From contig NZ_KN708638.1 in NCBI RefSeq assembly GCF_000805335.1, forward strand, positions 783,844 to 817,598: a stretch of DNA of 33,755 nucleotides. Direction: 5' to 3'. Position 1 is the first letter of the stretch. The number at the start of each line of letters is the position of its first letter. The translations under genes were made by a program, and so were the position numbers. Positions 23,631 to 31,585 of this stretch are shown in pieces. The stretch comes from Streptomyces sp. CT34 (GTDB lineage: Bacteria > Actinomycetota > Actinomycetes > Streptomycetales > Streptomycetaceae). Below the pieces are notes generated by a model that made no database searches, was not told where the DNA came from, and saw only the letters and a list, made by a program, of their open reading frames with translations.

Positions 23631-25283
23631 TCAGTCGGAGAAGTCATGGGTGAGCCAGACGTTGCCGTCGGGGTTCCGGTGGACGGCGATACCGACGTGG
23701 GTGAAGGTGCCGCTGAGGATGTTCTGGCGGTGACCGTCGTTCGGCGGCTTCTCGGCGAGCATGGCCCGGGTGAGGTTGACCGCGGCGGTGGCGATCTGCT
23801 GGGCGTCCGCCCCGGCGGTTGCCTGGCCGATGTTCTCGCCCGCGGCGCCCCAGTGCACACCCGCCGCGGTCTCCCGGTCTCCCAACGCGGCTTCGCCGGG
23901 GCACTGGTGGGACATCCCGCACCCGTTGCCCATCACCGTGTTGTGCCGGGTGGCGCTGCGGGTGAGGCCGGTGGTGAGGGTGTAGGGCGGCAGGCCGTGG
24001 GCGGCTCGTGCGGTGTTCATCACGGCGAGAACCTGTGCGACCGCGTCGGAGGACGGGGCGGACGGGCGTGCGCTCGGTGTGCCGGTGCGGGTCGGTGCGG
24101 GGTGCGACGGGGAAGGGGCGGCCGTCCGGGGCGTCGGGGTCGGCGTCCGGCTCGGATGTGTGGTGGGGCGGGGGGTGGCCGAGGGCGAGTCGGTGAGAAG
24201 TGGCGCTTCGGCTATGGGTGCCGACTTCACCAGTGCCGGCTGGGAGTTGGCTGCGGTCGTCCTCGGTGCGCTGTCCTGGGAGCCGATCGCCACGGTGATG
24301 ACGGTGGCCGCGGCCGTCGCCGCGGCGCCCCCGGCGAGGAGATGGGCTCCCCGCGCGCGCACCGTTGGGCGGCGGTGGCTGCCGACCCGCCTGCCACCGC
24401 GACCGGTGGAACGGTGCGCCGCGGTCGGCGTCACGGTGCCGCCGTCGCCGGAAGCGACCGTCCGGGCCACCGGGACGAACGTCGCCGTGCTGTGGCCCGC
24501 TTGGGCCGCCCACCAGGTGAGCACGGCGGTCGGTGGTACCAGCCCGCAGCCCACGAGCAGGCTCTGCGCGGGTATCAGATCGCTTCGGTGGCCCGAACAG
24601 GCCACGCAGTCGCGGGTGTGCCGCGCGATGCGCTTGCGCCACAGCGCGGTCGGGACTCCGTCCCAACGGGCAAGCACGGGATGGAGCTGCGGGCAGCGGG
24701 GCTCCGCCAGCAGTGCGCGGACCACCACCCGGGCGGCCTCCAACTGCGCCTTCATGCGCTGCACCCGCACCGCGACGAACGGCGCGGGCAGTTCCAGGGC
24801 GGCGGCGACCTCCGCCCGGGTCAGCTCACCGGCGGCCTCCAGCCACCACAGTGACAGCAGGGCGCGGTCGTCCTCGTCCAGCCACCGGGTCGCCTCGGCG
24901 GCTTCCCGGCGCTGCCCGGAAAGTCCCAACCGGATGATGGTCAGGTCGACGAAGTCCGCACCGGGATCGACCAGGCCGGCCATGTCGTCGACCCCGGTAT
25001 CGCAGGCCGATGCCTGTTTGCTGCGCCAGTGCCGACGTATCTGGTTCATCGTGACGGCGACCAGCCATGACCGGAACCGGTGCGGGTCCCGCAGATCGGC
25101 CAGGTTGCGCAGGACACGCAGCAGGGTCTCCTGCACCACGTCGTCGACGTCGGCGTGACCGTGCAGCGCACGTCCCACGATGTTGTACACGAGCGGCAGA
25201 TACCCGGCGATCAGCTCATCCTGCGCCCGCTGGTCCCCCGCCTGCGCAGCCGTGACGACCGCCGCTTCCCGTTCGGGTGTCAT
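23631..25283 (-). CDS. ECF sigma factor fused to anti-sigma-like segment, TM helix and CAP domain
   Basis: The ATG at 25283-25281 follows GGGAGGAC. The 550-residue chain has these parts in order. Sigma region 2 covers about 24-88 (LVYNIVGRALHGHADVDDVVQETLLRVLRNL, then HRFRSWLVAVTMNQIRRHWR), and region 4 about 135-185 (LTRAEVAAALELPAPFVAVRVQRMK). A zinc-finger-like HTRDCVAC follows (His222, Cys226, Cys229: the HxxxCxxC pattern of ZAS anti-sigma factors). A membrane helix spans about 314-334, then a Pro/Thr/Ser linker to about 412. The CAP/SCP domain is at 413-550 (AVMNTARAAHGLPP, GENIG, DGHRQNILSG, THDFSD). This implies a cytosolic sigma factor tethered by one helix to an outside sensor or CAP enzyme. 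No separate anti-sigma gene is adjacent. Confidence 0.88.
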   Translation of the reverse strand: MTPEREAAVVTAAQAGDQRAQDELIAGYLPLVYNIVGRALHGHADVDDVVQETLLRVLRNLADLRDPHRFRSWLVAVTMNQIRRHWRSKQASACDTGVDDMAGLVDPGADFVDLTIIRLGLSGQRREAAEATRWLDEDDRALLSLWWLEAAGELTRAEVAAALELPAPFVAVRVQRMKAQLEAARVVVRALLAEPRCPQLHPVLARWDGVPTALWRKRIARHTRDCVACSGHRSDLIPAQSLLVGCGLVPPTAVLTWWAAQAGHSTATFVPVARTVASGDGGTVTPTAAHRSTGRGGRRVGSHRRPTVRARGAHLLAGGAAATAAATVITVAIGSQDSAPRTTAANSQPALVKSAPIAEAPLLTDSPSATPRPTTHPSRTPTPTPRTAAPSPSHPAPTRTGTPSARPSAPSSDAVAQVLAVMNTARAAHGLPPYTLTTGLTRSATRHNTVMGNGCGMSHQCPGEAALGDRETAAGVHWGAAGENIGQATAGADAQQIATAAVNLTRAMLAEKPPNDGHRQNILSGTFTHVGIAVHRNPDGNVWLTHDFSD

Positions 25284-25798
25284 GTCCGTCCTCCCTCTGT
25301 GGCTACGAGTCTGCATGCCTTCGATACCTGGGAGACCCTGTCAGCGCGGCTCGGATAACAGAAACCCGGGAGATTTTTTCGGGGCTCGATCGGAGCGCAC
25401 GTCGATTCCCGTCATTCCGGTACATCAACGCTCCATTGACACCGTTGTGAGAACATTCAGGACAGTCCTCGGAATACGCGAATCGGGCCAACCGATCCGT
25501 GACGAAGGCCACTTGGACTTGCTCAGGGGCTCACGGCTCGGCTAACTTCCTCTGCCCATTGGACATGCCTTCGAAAGCGTCCAGTTCCGAGCGCACGGAA
25601 GCCCAGAAGTCTTCCCGCAGTGCCCCGAATTCTCCTCTCCCCACAGGCATTTCGGGACTTCCGGCGATCCGTCTCAGTCGGCTGACCGCCGTATGACCAC
25701 CTCACCCAGGCTCTCGGCCGGCCGGCAGTGGGGCGTGCCCTTTCAGACCACCCGCACCGGGACACCGTCCCGGTCGGCTCATGCACCGGAGGACATCA
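25284..25798. other. Intergenic region between the sigma-CAP and papain-like protease genes
   Basis: No gene is called. The region is AT-richer around 25350-25500 and contains a TTGACA hexamer at 25435-25440 without a matching -10. Short frames on the complement lack third-position GC. It should hold both divergent promoters; the protease ribosome site GGAGGA is at 25788-25793. Confidence 0.45.
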
Positions 25799-26779
25799 AT
25801 GCGTCGCGCTGCCCACAAGTGGAAGTCCCTCAGCGGTACTTCGCGTACCACCATCGCCCTGGCCACGGCGGGTGCGATCGCCGCCGTGACCGTCGGGGTC
25901 TCCTCGGCGAGCACGGTCGGCCCGGACCACGACAGGGCCACCGCCCCGGCGCCACAGGACGCGAGAGCAAAGTCCCACCCGTTCGGCCTCGGCGCCCTGC
26001 CCTCCGAGTCGACCTGGCGCACGTCCGCGCTGAGCGGGTCCGTGGAGCCGAACCTGTCGGCCACCGCCCCCCACCCGAAGGCCGACGCGACCAGGTCCGG
26101 CAGGAAGCGGCAGCCCCTCCCCGCCCGTGTCGATCTCACCAAGTACGCGGCCAGGCCCGGCAATCAGGGCCAGGTCGGGTCCTGTGTCGCATGGGCCATC
26201 GACTACTCGGCCTACAGCATCCTCGAACACGAACAGGGCATCACCGGCAGCCCCCAGGCACCCATGTACACCTACGCCCAGATAGCCAAGGGGCAGAACG
26301 TCGGCACCTCCCCGCAGCAGCACTTCCGCATCGCCACCTCACAGGGCGTCGACACCAAGTCCCATTACTGGCAAGGCGACTTCGACTACACCACCCAGCC
26401 GACCGCCGGCGAGAAGCACAACGCATCGAAGTGGAAGCTGTCCGGCTACACCCCGCTCCACACAGGCAGCCGGATAAAGGCCGAGGTGCAGGCAGCCCTC
26501 GCCCAGGGGGAGCCGGTGGTCATCTCGATCCCGGTGTACGACAGCTTCTTCTCCCTCACCGCACGCCAGGCGGCCTCCTACACGTACTCCCCCACTGCCG
26601 GTGAGCCGTTCGCCGGTGGTCACGAGATCACCATCGTCGGCTACAACAACCAGGGCGTCCGGGTGGAGAACTCCTGGGGCACCAACTGGGGTGACCGGGG
26701 ATTCGTCAATCTGTCCTGGGACTTCCTGGCCAGTCGGGTACGGGAGGCCAACGCCGTCGGCAAACTCGTCAAGAAGTAG
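25799..26779 (+). CDS. Secreted papain-family (C1) cysteine peptidase
   Basis: The ATG at 25799 follows GGAGGA; an ATG 18 nt upstream lacks a site. The 326-residue protein has a twin-basic signal peptide (about 1-37, core IALATAGAIAAVTVGV) and an extended Pro/Ala-rich region to about 108. A papain-like domain follows, with oxyanion Gln123 and catalytic Cys129 in NQGQVGSCVAW, His275 in AGGHEITIVGY and Asn291 in ENSWGTNWGDRG. The Cys motif differs from the usual QGxCGSCWAF: a Val replaces the first Cys, as in other bacterial C1 enzymes. It would be an exported protease; no inhibitor propeptide is recognised. It is not co-directional with the neighbouring sigma-CAP gene. A GGCCGG/CCGGCC hairpin (26781-26803) follows the stop. 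Confidence 0.92.
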   Translation: MRRAAHKWKSLSGTSRTTIALATAGAIAAVTVGVSSASTVGPDHDRATAPAPQDARAKSHPFGLGALPSESTWRTSALSGSVEPNLSATAPHPKADATRSGRKRQPLPARVDLTKYAARPGNQGQVGSCVAWAIDYSAYSILEHEQGITGSPQAPMYTYAQIAKGQNVGTSPQQHFRIATSQGVDTKSHYWQGDFDYTTQPTAGEKHNASKWKLSGYTPLHTGSRIKAEVQAALAQGEPVVISIPVYDSFFSLTARQAASYTYSPTAGEPFAGGHEITIVGYNNQGVRVENSWGTNWGDRGFVNLSWDFLASRVREANAVGKLVKK

Positions 26780-26884
26780 CGGCCGGGTGGCGGCGAGCCG
26801 GCCCGTCAGGAGGCGAGACGGGGAAAAGGGCTTCGGCGTTGCCGTGGTCGATGGCGGCCCGACGGGGTTCGTCGAACGGGTACG

Positions 26885-27049
26885 GACGGCCTCCGCCGAC
26901 GCGCCGTCCACGTCGGGCAGCGGGAGCGTCGCGAAGAAACCGTAGCGGGAGGGGCGGTTCGTGACGATCTCGGTGGCATAGTCATTGACCTTGACCAGCG
27001 CGCAGCGATCACCGAACTCACCCACCGCCTCACCCAGTTCATCGACGAC
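26885..27049 (-). pseudogene. Relic of an amidohydrolase gene
   Basis: On the complement about 55 codons read VVDELGEAVGEFGDRCALVK, then DYATEIVTNRPSRYGFFATL and PLPDVDGASAEAV. This matches a conserved internal segment of amidohydrolase-family proteins (the 6-methylsalicylate/aminocarboxymuconate decarboxylase type, with NxxxAxxVxxxPxRFGFFATLPLPDVDGAL). There is no start, no metal-binding motif and no continuation: after AEAV the frame loses the pattern, and a neighbouring frame continues with YPFDE for a few residues. The fragment lies in a gap between the papain-like protease and the SpoIIE gene. It is a decayed remnant of a gene once present here. Confidence 0.6.
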
Positions 27050-27173
27050 ATGTGACCTCGCCGACCACGACGTACCCGACCACGACGTACAGCGATACGC
27101 CGACGGCCCGCGGAGTCGCCGCCGGGCCGGGCTCGAAGCCGTATGTTCCAGGCGGACGTTCACAGGCGGAGGT

Positions 27174-28409
27174 TCACAGGCGGACGACGACGAGGGCGAT
27201 GTCATCGCGGGCGCCCCCGGCAACACCGAGACTCGCGAGCAGCGCGTCTGCCAGACGCTGGGGACTGAGGTGGCTCATAGGGGCCAGCGCCTCGGTGAGC
27301 CGGGCCAGGCCGGCGTCGATGTCCTCTTCCCGGCGCTCGATCAGGCCGTCCGTATAGAGGACGAGGGTGTCGTCATTCTGGTAGGCGGTGCCGGCCTGCG
27401 GCCGGGGCACATGCTCGGGCCTCGCTCCCAAAGGCGGGTCGGTGGCCTGGTCCAACAGCCGGCATCCTCCCTCGGCTCGTAGCAATACGGGAGGCGGGTG
27501 GCCTGCGCTGGAATAGACGATCAACTTCGAGCGGGTGTCGATCAACGCGGTGACCGCGGTGGCCGCCAGGGCCCCGTCCACCGAGCGGGCGTACAGGCCC
27601 AGCACCTCCAGCGCCTGCGCGGGCCCGGTCACCGCCCGGCTGGCTGCCGACAGCGCGCTGCGCAGCATGCCCATGACGGTGGCGGCCTCCAGACCATGAC
27701 CGACCACGTCACCAACGGCCACCGTGAACCGCCCATCGGCAAGGTCGACCGTGTCGTACCAGTCGCCGCACACATTCAGCGAGCCGACCGCCGGCAGATA
27801 GCGCACCGCGACATCGTGGTGCCGGGCGAGGTCCGGGGAGTGCAGCATCGCCTCCTGCAACGCAACGGCGACCTTCCGCTCCCTGGCATGCGCGGCCCGC
27901 AGCTCGTCGTTCAGACGCTGCAACTCGCGGGCGCGCAGATACAGCTCGACCTCCATGCTCTGCGCGCGCTCGGCCAACTGGTCACCCGGGTGGAACCGGC
28001 GAGCATGCACGAACGCGGTGACGTCCTCGACCCGGTGGATGATGTACGCCACCCGCCCGTCCGATCCGCGGACCGGCGTGTTGACCGGGGACCACCAGCG
28101 CTCCTCGAACGCCCCTGGCCGGTGGGGCACCGGGATGTCATAGCGCTGCATCGCCATGGTGTCCGGCTCCCCGGTGGCCAGCACCCGCTCCAGGGAGGCG
28201 CCAAGGTTGCGCACCCCGTCAGCCATGGGGTCTGCCGGGTTGTCCGGGAACGCGGTGAACACGTGCAGCCCGACCAACTCCGCACGAGAGCGTCCGGTCG
28301 CCCGGCAGTACGCGTCATTGACGTCGACGACCACCAGATCCGTACCCAGCACCAGATACGGACTCGGCGTCGCGGCGAACAGCGCCCTGTAGTCGAGCTC
28401 CGGCCTCAC
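27174..28409 (-). CDS. PAS-containing SpoIIE/PP2C family phosphatase
   Basis: The GTG at 28409 follows GAGGAGG. The 411-residue protein has an N-terminal PAS domain (about 6-132: LFAATPSPYLVLGTDLVVVDVN ... IIHRVEDVTAF). A helical/coiled-coil linker follows (140-185, ERAQSMEVELYLRARELQRLN). The C-terminal SpoIIE domain (195-411) has the metal-binding Asp of CGDWYD (216) and VGDVVGHG (234), then LYTDGLIE and ARDDIALVVVRL. Such proteins dephosphorylate anti-anti-sigma factors or similar targets in partner-switching pathways. No anti-sigma or anti-anti-sigma gene is adjacent, so the partner is elsewhere. It is cytosolic and monocistronic. Confidence 0.93.
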   Translation of the reverse strand: MRPELDYRALFAATPSPYLVLGTDLVVVDVNDAYCRATGRSRAELVGLHVFTAFPDNPADPMADGVRNLGASLERVLATGEPDTMAMQRYDIPVPHRPGAFEERWWSPVNTPVRGSDGRVAYIIHRVEDVTAFVHARRFHPGDQLAERAQSMEVELYLRARELQRLNDELRAAHARERKVAVALQEAMLHSPDLARHHDVAVRYLPAVGSLNVCGDWYDTVDLADGRFTVAVGDVVGHGLEAATVMGMLRSALSAASRAVTGPAQALEVLGLYARSVDGALAATAVTALIDTRSKLIVYSSAGHPPPVLLRAEGGCRLLDQATDPPLGARPEHVPRPQAGTAYQNDDTLVLYTDGLIERREEDIDAGLARLTEALAPMSHLSPQRLADALLASLGVAGGARDDIALVVVRL

Positions 28410-29179
28410 GTACCAGCCTCCTCGGCCGGGGAAGCTCCCTCCGTATCCACGCTACGCACCGCGGGCCCGCCCTGCGCGCTACGGCATCCCCACCACGGCA
28501 CCGCACCCACACCCGGCCCGGCCCGCAACGGAATCCATACGCAACCAGCCGTAACGGCGCGCACATGTCCGTACCCGGCCATTCGCCCCGCGAGCCGCCC
28601 GGCAATCCGGCCACGTATGCGGACCACTGCTCGACCACCGGAACCGAAGCCGGTCTTCCATCTGACGCTGCCTGCGACAAGGGCGGTGACGCGAAAACCA
28701 GAAGGTCCCTGATCCAAAAAGTCCCTGCTCGTGAAGAACAGGGACCTTGTCCGGAGCGCCTGGCAGGCCTTGCACCTGCATCTCCCACCGGTTGGTGGAC
28801 GTCTTTCCTTGGACCACAGACGCACGACTCCCGCCCACAGGAATATGGTTACCCGCGGAACCGAAGTGCACCATGATCATAACGCACCGGCAGGGCAGAT
28901 TCGTCCCACACCTCCTGGCGTGCCGCAGCCTCTCGCCACCCGGCTCGGCGACCCACCTATGTGCGACCCACCCATGTCGGTCGACGCGAAGGGAACCGGC
29001 AGCCAGCTCGACGTGAGAATGGCCGGCGGGCTGATCCAGGGGGACTTCCCATTGCTCACCGAGAGCAAGCGGACGCCGCTGCCCACCAGCGGGCTTCAGC
29101 AGGCATTGCGCAAGCCGGCCCGGGTCCCTGGGCGGCGTCCTGTCCGGGCAGGGCGCATACCGGCCCGTCCCCGGCGGGA
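28410..29179. other. Gene-poor region with a structured element
   Basis: I find no gene with normal codon use. The part at 28670-28900 has lower GC and several inverted repeats (see the 28702-28748 entry). On the complement one frame stays open through it without domains, and the other strand is similarly featureless. The right part (28900-29179) is ordinary GC-rich intergenic sequence before the GNAT stop. Confidence 0.4.
28702..28748. repeat. Competing inverted repeats
   Basis: AAGGTCCCTG (28702-28711) is exactly complementary to CAGGGACCTT (28739-28748). A nearer GTCCCTG (28721-28727) can pair with the same right arm (CAGGGAC, 28739-28745). Two alternative hairpins therefore share one arm, with A5 between them. 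Confidence 0.6.
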
Positions 29180-29644
29180 CTACAGCTCCCGGCGCATCAG
29201 CACACACACCGTCTCGTGACGGCGGATGGACCCGTCGGGCGCCTCCTCGTCCCAGGCATCGGGCTGTCGGCCGCAGGCGACATAGCCGAGCCGCTCGTAC
29301 AGCGCGCGAGCCCGAGGGTTGTCCTCCTCCACAGCCAGCTCGGCCCTGTGCAGTCCACGACTGCTGATGCGCCGTTCCGCGGCCCGGACCAGCAGCGTTC
29401 CCAGACCGCAGGACTGGAGCGCAGGCAGCACCGCGAGCTGCCAGACGGTCCCGGCGCCCTTGGTGACCTGGTAGTCGATCCCGCCGATCGCCACCGGCAC
29501 GTCCCTGGGCGTGCACACGGCCAGGTAGTCCACCTCACCCGCCGCGGCACGCGCCAACTCCCGTTCCACCTGCCGCAAATGGGTGGCCGACCCGGCCCAG
29601 GTGCACTCAGGCAGATCGCCCGGAAGCAAGTCGCGCACGCTCAC
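29180..29644 (-). CDS. GNAT family N-acetyltransferase
   Basis: From the GTG at 29644-29642 the product is 154 residues beginning MSVRDLLPGDLPECTW. It has the GNAT fold: strand VDYLAVCT, GIDYQV, WQLAVLPALQSCGLGTLL with the acetyl-CoA loop QSCGLGT (77-83), and the C-terminal EEDNPRARALYERLGYVACG. It probably acetylates an amine of a small molecule or protein. The end (DAWDEEAPDGSIRRHETVCVLMRREL) is typical of Streptomyces members. The frame stays open to 29725, with GTG and TTG starts that would add a poorly conserved leader. No ribosome site decides between them. Confidence 0.82.
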   Translation of the reverse strand: MSVRDLLPGDLPECTWAGSATHLRQVERELARAAAGEVDYLAVCTPRDVPVAIGGIDYQVTKGAGTVWQLAVLPALQSCGLGTLLVRAAERRISSRGLHRAELAVEEDNPRARALYERLGYVACGRQPDAWDEEAPDGSIRRHETVCVLMRREL

Positions 29645-29820
29645 GGGCAGGACGACAGCAGTGTCATGGAAGTCATGGTCAGCGATCACGGCACGAGCAT
29701 GCCCGGCAACACCAGGGCCCGGCAACGCTTTTCTCCTGTCCGCCCCAAGTCACCGAAATCATCCGGGGACGGGCCTGTGCTGCGTGCACCGAACGCCTCG
29801 ACGCCTGTCCGCAGATCGCC

Positions 29821-30051
29821 TCAAGTTGCCGGAGAACGGCCCGGAGAAATCCGTCGTACTGCCCCACCCGAATAGAAGCCGTCGATGGAGTCGATGAAGT
29901 CGATATCGGGAAACCCCGCACCGCATCCCATGATTCCCATCGGTGCTCGAGATACCCGATCGCTCGGTGCCAGCAGACGTCCGTCCGGTTCGTTCCCGGT
30001 CCATACCGCGTGCACGTGCGCCAAATAGGATTCAGAACGGGAACGGGCCAC
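29821..30051 (-). CDS. Hypothetical protein (76 aa)
   Basis: The GTG at 30051-30049 follows GAAGGCGG at about 4-7 nt spacing. The frame reads MARSRSESYLAHVHAVWTGN, then a Gly/Met-rich middle (GIMGCGAGFPDIDFIDSIDG) and a basic end. Third-position GC is only moderate. No signal peptide, membrane helix or known domain is visible. It lies on the same strand as, and downstream of, the strong terminator of the secreted protein gene, so it would need its own promoter. It could be real or chance. Confidence 0.33.
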   Translation of the reverse strand: MARSRSESYLAHVHAVWTGNEPDGRLLAPSDRVSRAPMGIMGCGAGFPDIDFIDSIDGFYSGGAVRRISPGRSPAT

Positions 30052-30108
30052 AATTCCGCCTTCTGTGCAGCTGACCACCAGGCAATGGGGTCTACCACTG
30101 CACACGGG

Positions 30109-30165
30109 TACGGAAAGACCTCACCCTTCCTTCGGCATTAACGCCGGAGGAAGGGTGAGGCCGTA
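30109..30165 (-). terminator. Strong terminator of the His/Gly-rich secreted protein gene
   Basis: An 18-bp stem (CCTCACCCTTCCTTCGGC with its partner, one T-G wobble) around ATTAAC at 30119-30160. It is extended by TACGG/CCGTA across a 5-nt bulge, 15 nt downstream of the stop at 30180 on the complement. Confidence 0.85.
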
Positions 30166-30179
30166 TCCGGTTCCCTTAC

Positions 30180-30479
30180 TTACGACTTATCGTGGCTCCC
30201 GCCGCCCTTGCCCTTAGCTGCGTGGCCCCCGCCTGTTTGGCCCCCGCCTGCGTGGTCCCCGCCTGTCTGGCCGCCGCCAGCGTGCTCCCCGCTGCTCCCG
30301 TCCCCGCCGCTCCTGAAGTCCCAGGAGTCGGAATCTTGGGCCGTTGGTGTGCTCATGTTCTGGTTGCCTACACTCATATCACCCGAGAGGTCGCCGTCAT
30401 CCGCGGCGGCGATGCCGGCAGGCCCCATAAGGGCAGCCGAACAAAGGACGGCAGCGGCGAGGGTGGTACGCATGCGCAT
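30180..30479 (-). CDS. Small secreted His/Gly-rich protein (99 aa)
   Basis: The ATG at 30479 follows GGAG at 6-nt spacing. Residues 1-26 are a signal peptide (MRMRTTLAAAVLCSAALMG ... AAA-D). The mature chain has an acidic Ser/Asp/Met section (SGDMSVGNQNMSTPTAQDSDSWD). A repeat region follows in which HAGGGQTGG occurs twice among His-Ala-Gly units, ending in a Lys/Gly/His tail. It has no cysteine after the signal peptide. The start and the GDMS section resemble the protein encoded at 13117-13338. It could bind metal through its His or be a surface protein; neither is shown. It stands alone, with its own terminator. Confidence 0.72.
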   Translation of the reverse strand: MRMRTTLAAAVLCSAALMGPAGIAAADDGDLSGDMSVGNQNMSTPTAQDSDSWDFRSGGDGSSGEHAGGGQTGGDHAGGGQTGGGHAAKGKGGGSHDKS

Positions 30480-30577
30480 GGTTAGCTCCGATTATCGGTT
30501 CAGACGATAGGACGTGGGAATTCATGCCACCGATCCCGGTGACTCAGTCCACGATTCACTCGCTCGGAGGTTCAACT

Positions 30578-30592
30578 TCATAATTTGTATGA
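30578..30592. promoter_or_regulatory. AT-rich palindrome upstream of the secreted protein gene
   Basis: TCATA-ATTTG-TATGA, a perfect 5-bp inverted repeat in an unusually AT-rich patch (30575-30625) about 100 bp before the start at 30479. It may be part of the promoter. Confidence 0.4.
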
Positions 30593-30752
30593 TATTCGAC
30601 GACCCATAAAGGAATTTACCGAAGTAACCGGTCGGCCGCGCCTTCTGGGTTGACACTCCGTCTGCCGACTATCTCTCCGGGTGCATTGACGGACCCAGCG
30701 GGATTGCACTCAGGTGAGTCCGGTGTATCGGCGAGTCCGGTGAATTCGGGAA

Positions 30753-31478
30753 TCATGGGCGCCAGCGAGATGCGTAACCGTCCCGCAGCGGTCCGCCGAC
30801 CAAGTCCAGCACGTGCTCAGCGGCGGCAGCAAGCGGAGCGGGGTCGGCGCACTCGGCCACGGCCTGATGGCCGTCCAGAAGGGCCTTGCCCCACACCGGG
30901 TCCGCGCGCAGAAGGCGGCGGGGCAGCCATTTACCGATGCCCGTCCAGGAATTGTGGTGAGCCGTGAGCAGGTGCGCCGCCTCACGCAAGGTGAAATCGG
31001 CGAGTGAAAGCTGTTCGTACCGGTTGGCCGCGGGGGTGTCGACCAAGTCGTCCACGTAGCAGGTGAGTCCGTAGCGGGATCGTTCCCATTCCGCGGGAGT
31101 GAGCGGAGGCGGGCCGGACGCGAGCACGGCTCGGGCCCTTTCACACGTACGGGACAGGTGGCCGTGGGGGTCCGTCAAAGGCAGCCCCTGGCCGTAGATG
31201 AACAGGACTGTGCCCCGGCGGCGGGCTCTGTCCCATGCGAAGAATTCCGGCACGTCCGTAAGGGTGTTGAGGAACAGCTCGGCCAAGCGCCCCTCATGGC
31301 GTATCACCTCGCGACGACTGGGGTCGGAGTCCGGCAACAGGATGGCCACGTCCAGATCGCTGGTCCCGGTGGCACGCCCCTCAGCGGCCGAGCCTCCGAG
31401 CACGGCGCCCAAAGCATGCGGAAAACGGGTGGAGACCAAGCGCAGGGCTTGAGCCGCAGGATTGGCGTGATCATTCAT
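30753..31478 (-). CDS. Nucleotidyltransferase with aminoglycoside adenylyltransferase-like layout
   Basis: The 241-residue protein has the nucleotidyltransferase signature GGSAAEGRATGTSDLDVAI at about 28-46: a Gly-Ser followed by Asp-x-Asp for metal binding. A later helical C-terminal domain (LSLADFTLREAAHLLTAHH ... GKALLDGHQAV) resembles the DUF4111-like half of the ANT(3'')/(9) group. It may transfer AMP or another nucleotide to a small molecule; drug resistance is not shown. The start is the ATG at 31478. It overlaps by 4 nt (ATGA) the stop of a 36-residue upstream ORF, which suggests translational coupling. Confidence 0.85.
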   Translation of the reverse strand: MNDHANPAAQALRLVSTRFPHALGAVLGGSAAEGRATGTSDLDVAILLPDSDPSRREVIRHEGRLAELFLNTLTDVPEFFAWDRARRRGTVLFIYGQGLPLTDPHGHLSRTCERARAVLASGPPPLTPAEWERSRYGLTCYVDDLVDTPAANRYEQLSLADFTLREAAHLLTAHHNSWTGIGKWLPRRLLRADPVWGKALLDGHQAVAECADPAPLAAAAEHVLDLVGGPLRDGYASRWRP

Positions 31479-31585
31479 GGCAGCTCATCGTGCCAGCCGG
31501 GGTATACGCATTCCAGTGGTGGAAGGAGCGCGATCGCCGAGCCAACGCGCGTCGGCCCGGAGGCACACACGCGGTATTTCGCCAT
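31475..31585 (-). CDS. Possible 36-aa ORF coupled to the nucleotidyltransferase
   Basis: The ATG at 31585-31583 opens MAKYRVCASGPTRVGSAIAL, then LLPPLECVYPGWHDELP. The stop overlaps the nucleotidyltransferase ATG (ATGA). No ribosome site is clear, the frame stays open further upstream, and no domain is known. A role as a leader peptide controlling the downstream gene is possible. An inverted repeat, CTCAAC (31596-31601) with GTTGAG (31631-31636), lies just upstream. Confidence 0.35.
   Translation of the reverse strand: MAKYRVCASGPTRVGSAIALLPPLECVYPGWHDELP

Noticed and set aside
23025..24854. A 609-residue open frame on the + strand
   Set aside because: It is the antisense shadow of the DUF6153 and sigma-CAP genes: no domains, Gly/Arg-rich composition and wrong codon positions.
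28760..28800. CAGG...CCTG stem resembling a tRNA T-arm on the complement
   Set aside because: The loop lacks the TTCGA consensus and no anticodon or acceptor stem can be drawn.
28406..28825. A 139-residue frame on the complement upstream of the SpoIIE gene
   Set aside because: It runs through the structured low-GC element, has no domain, and its continuation is not gene-like.
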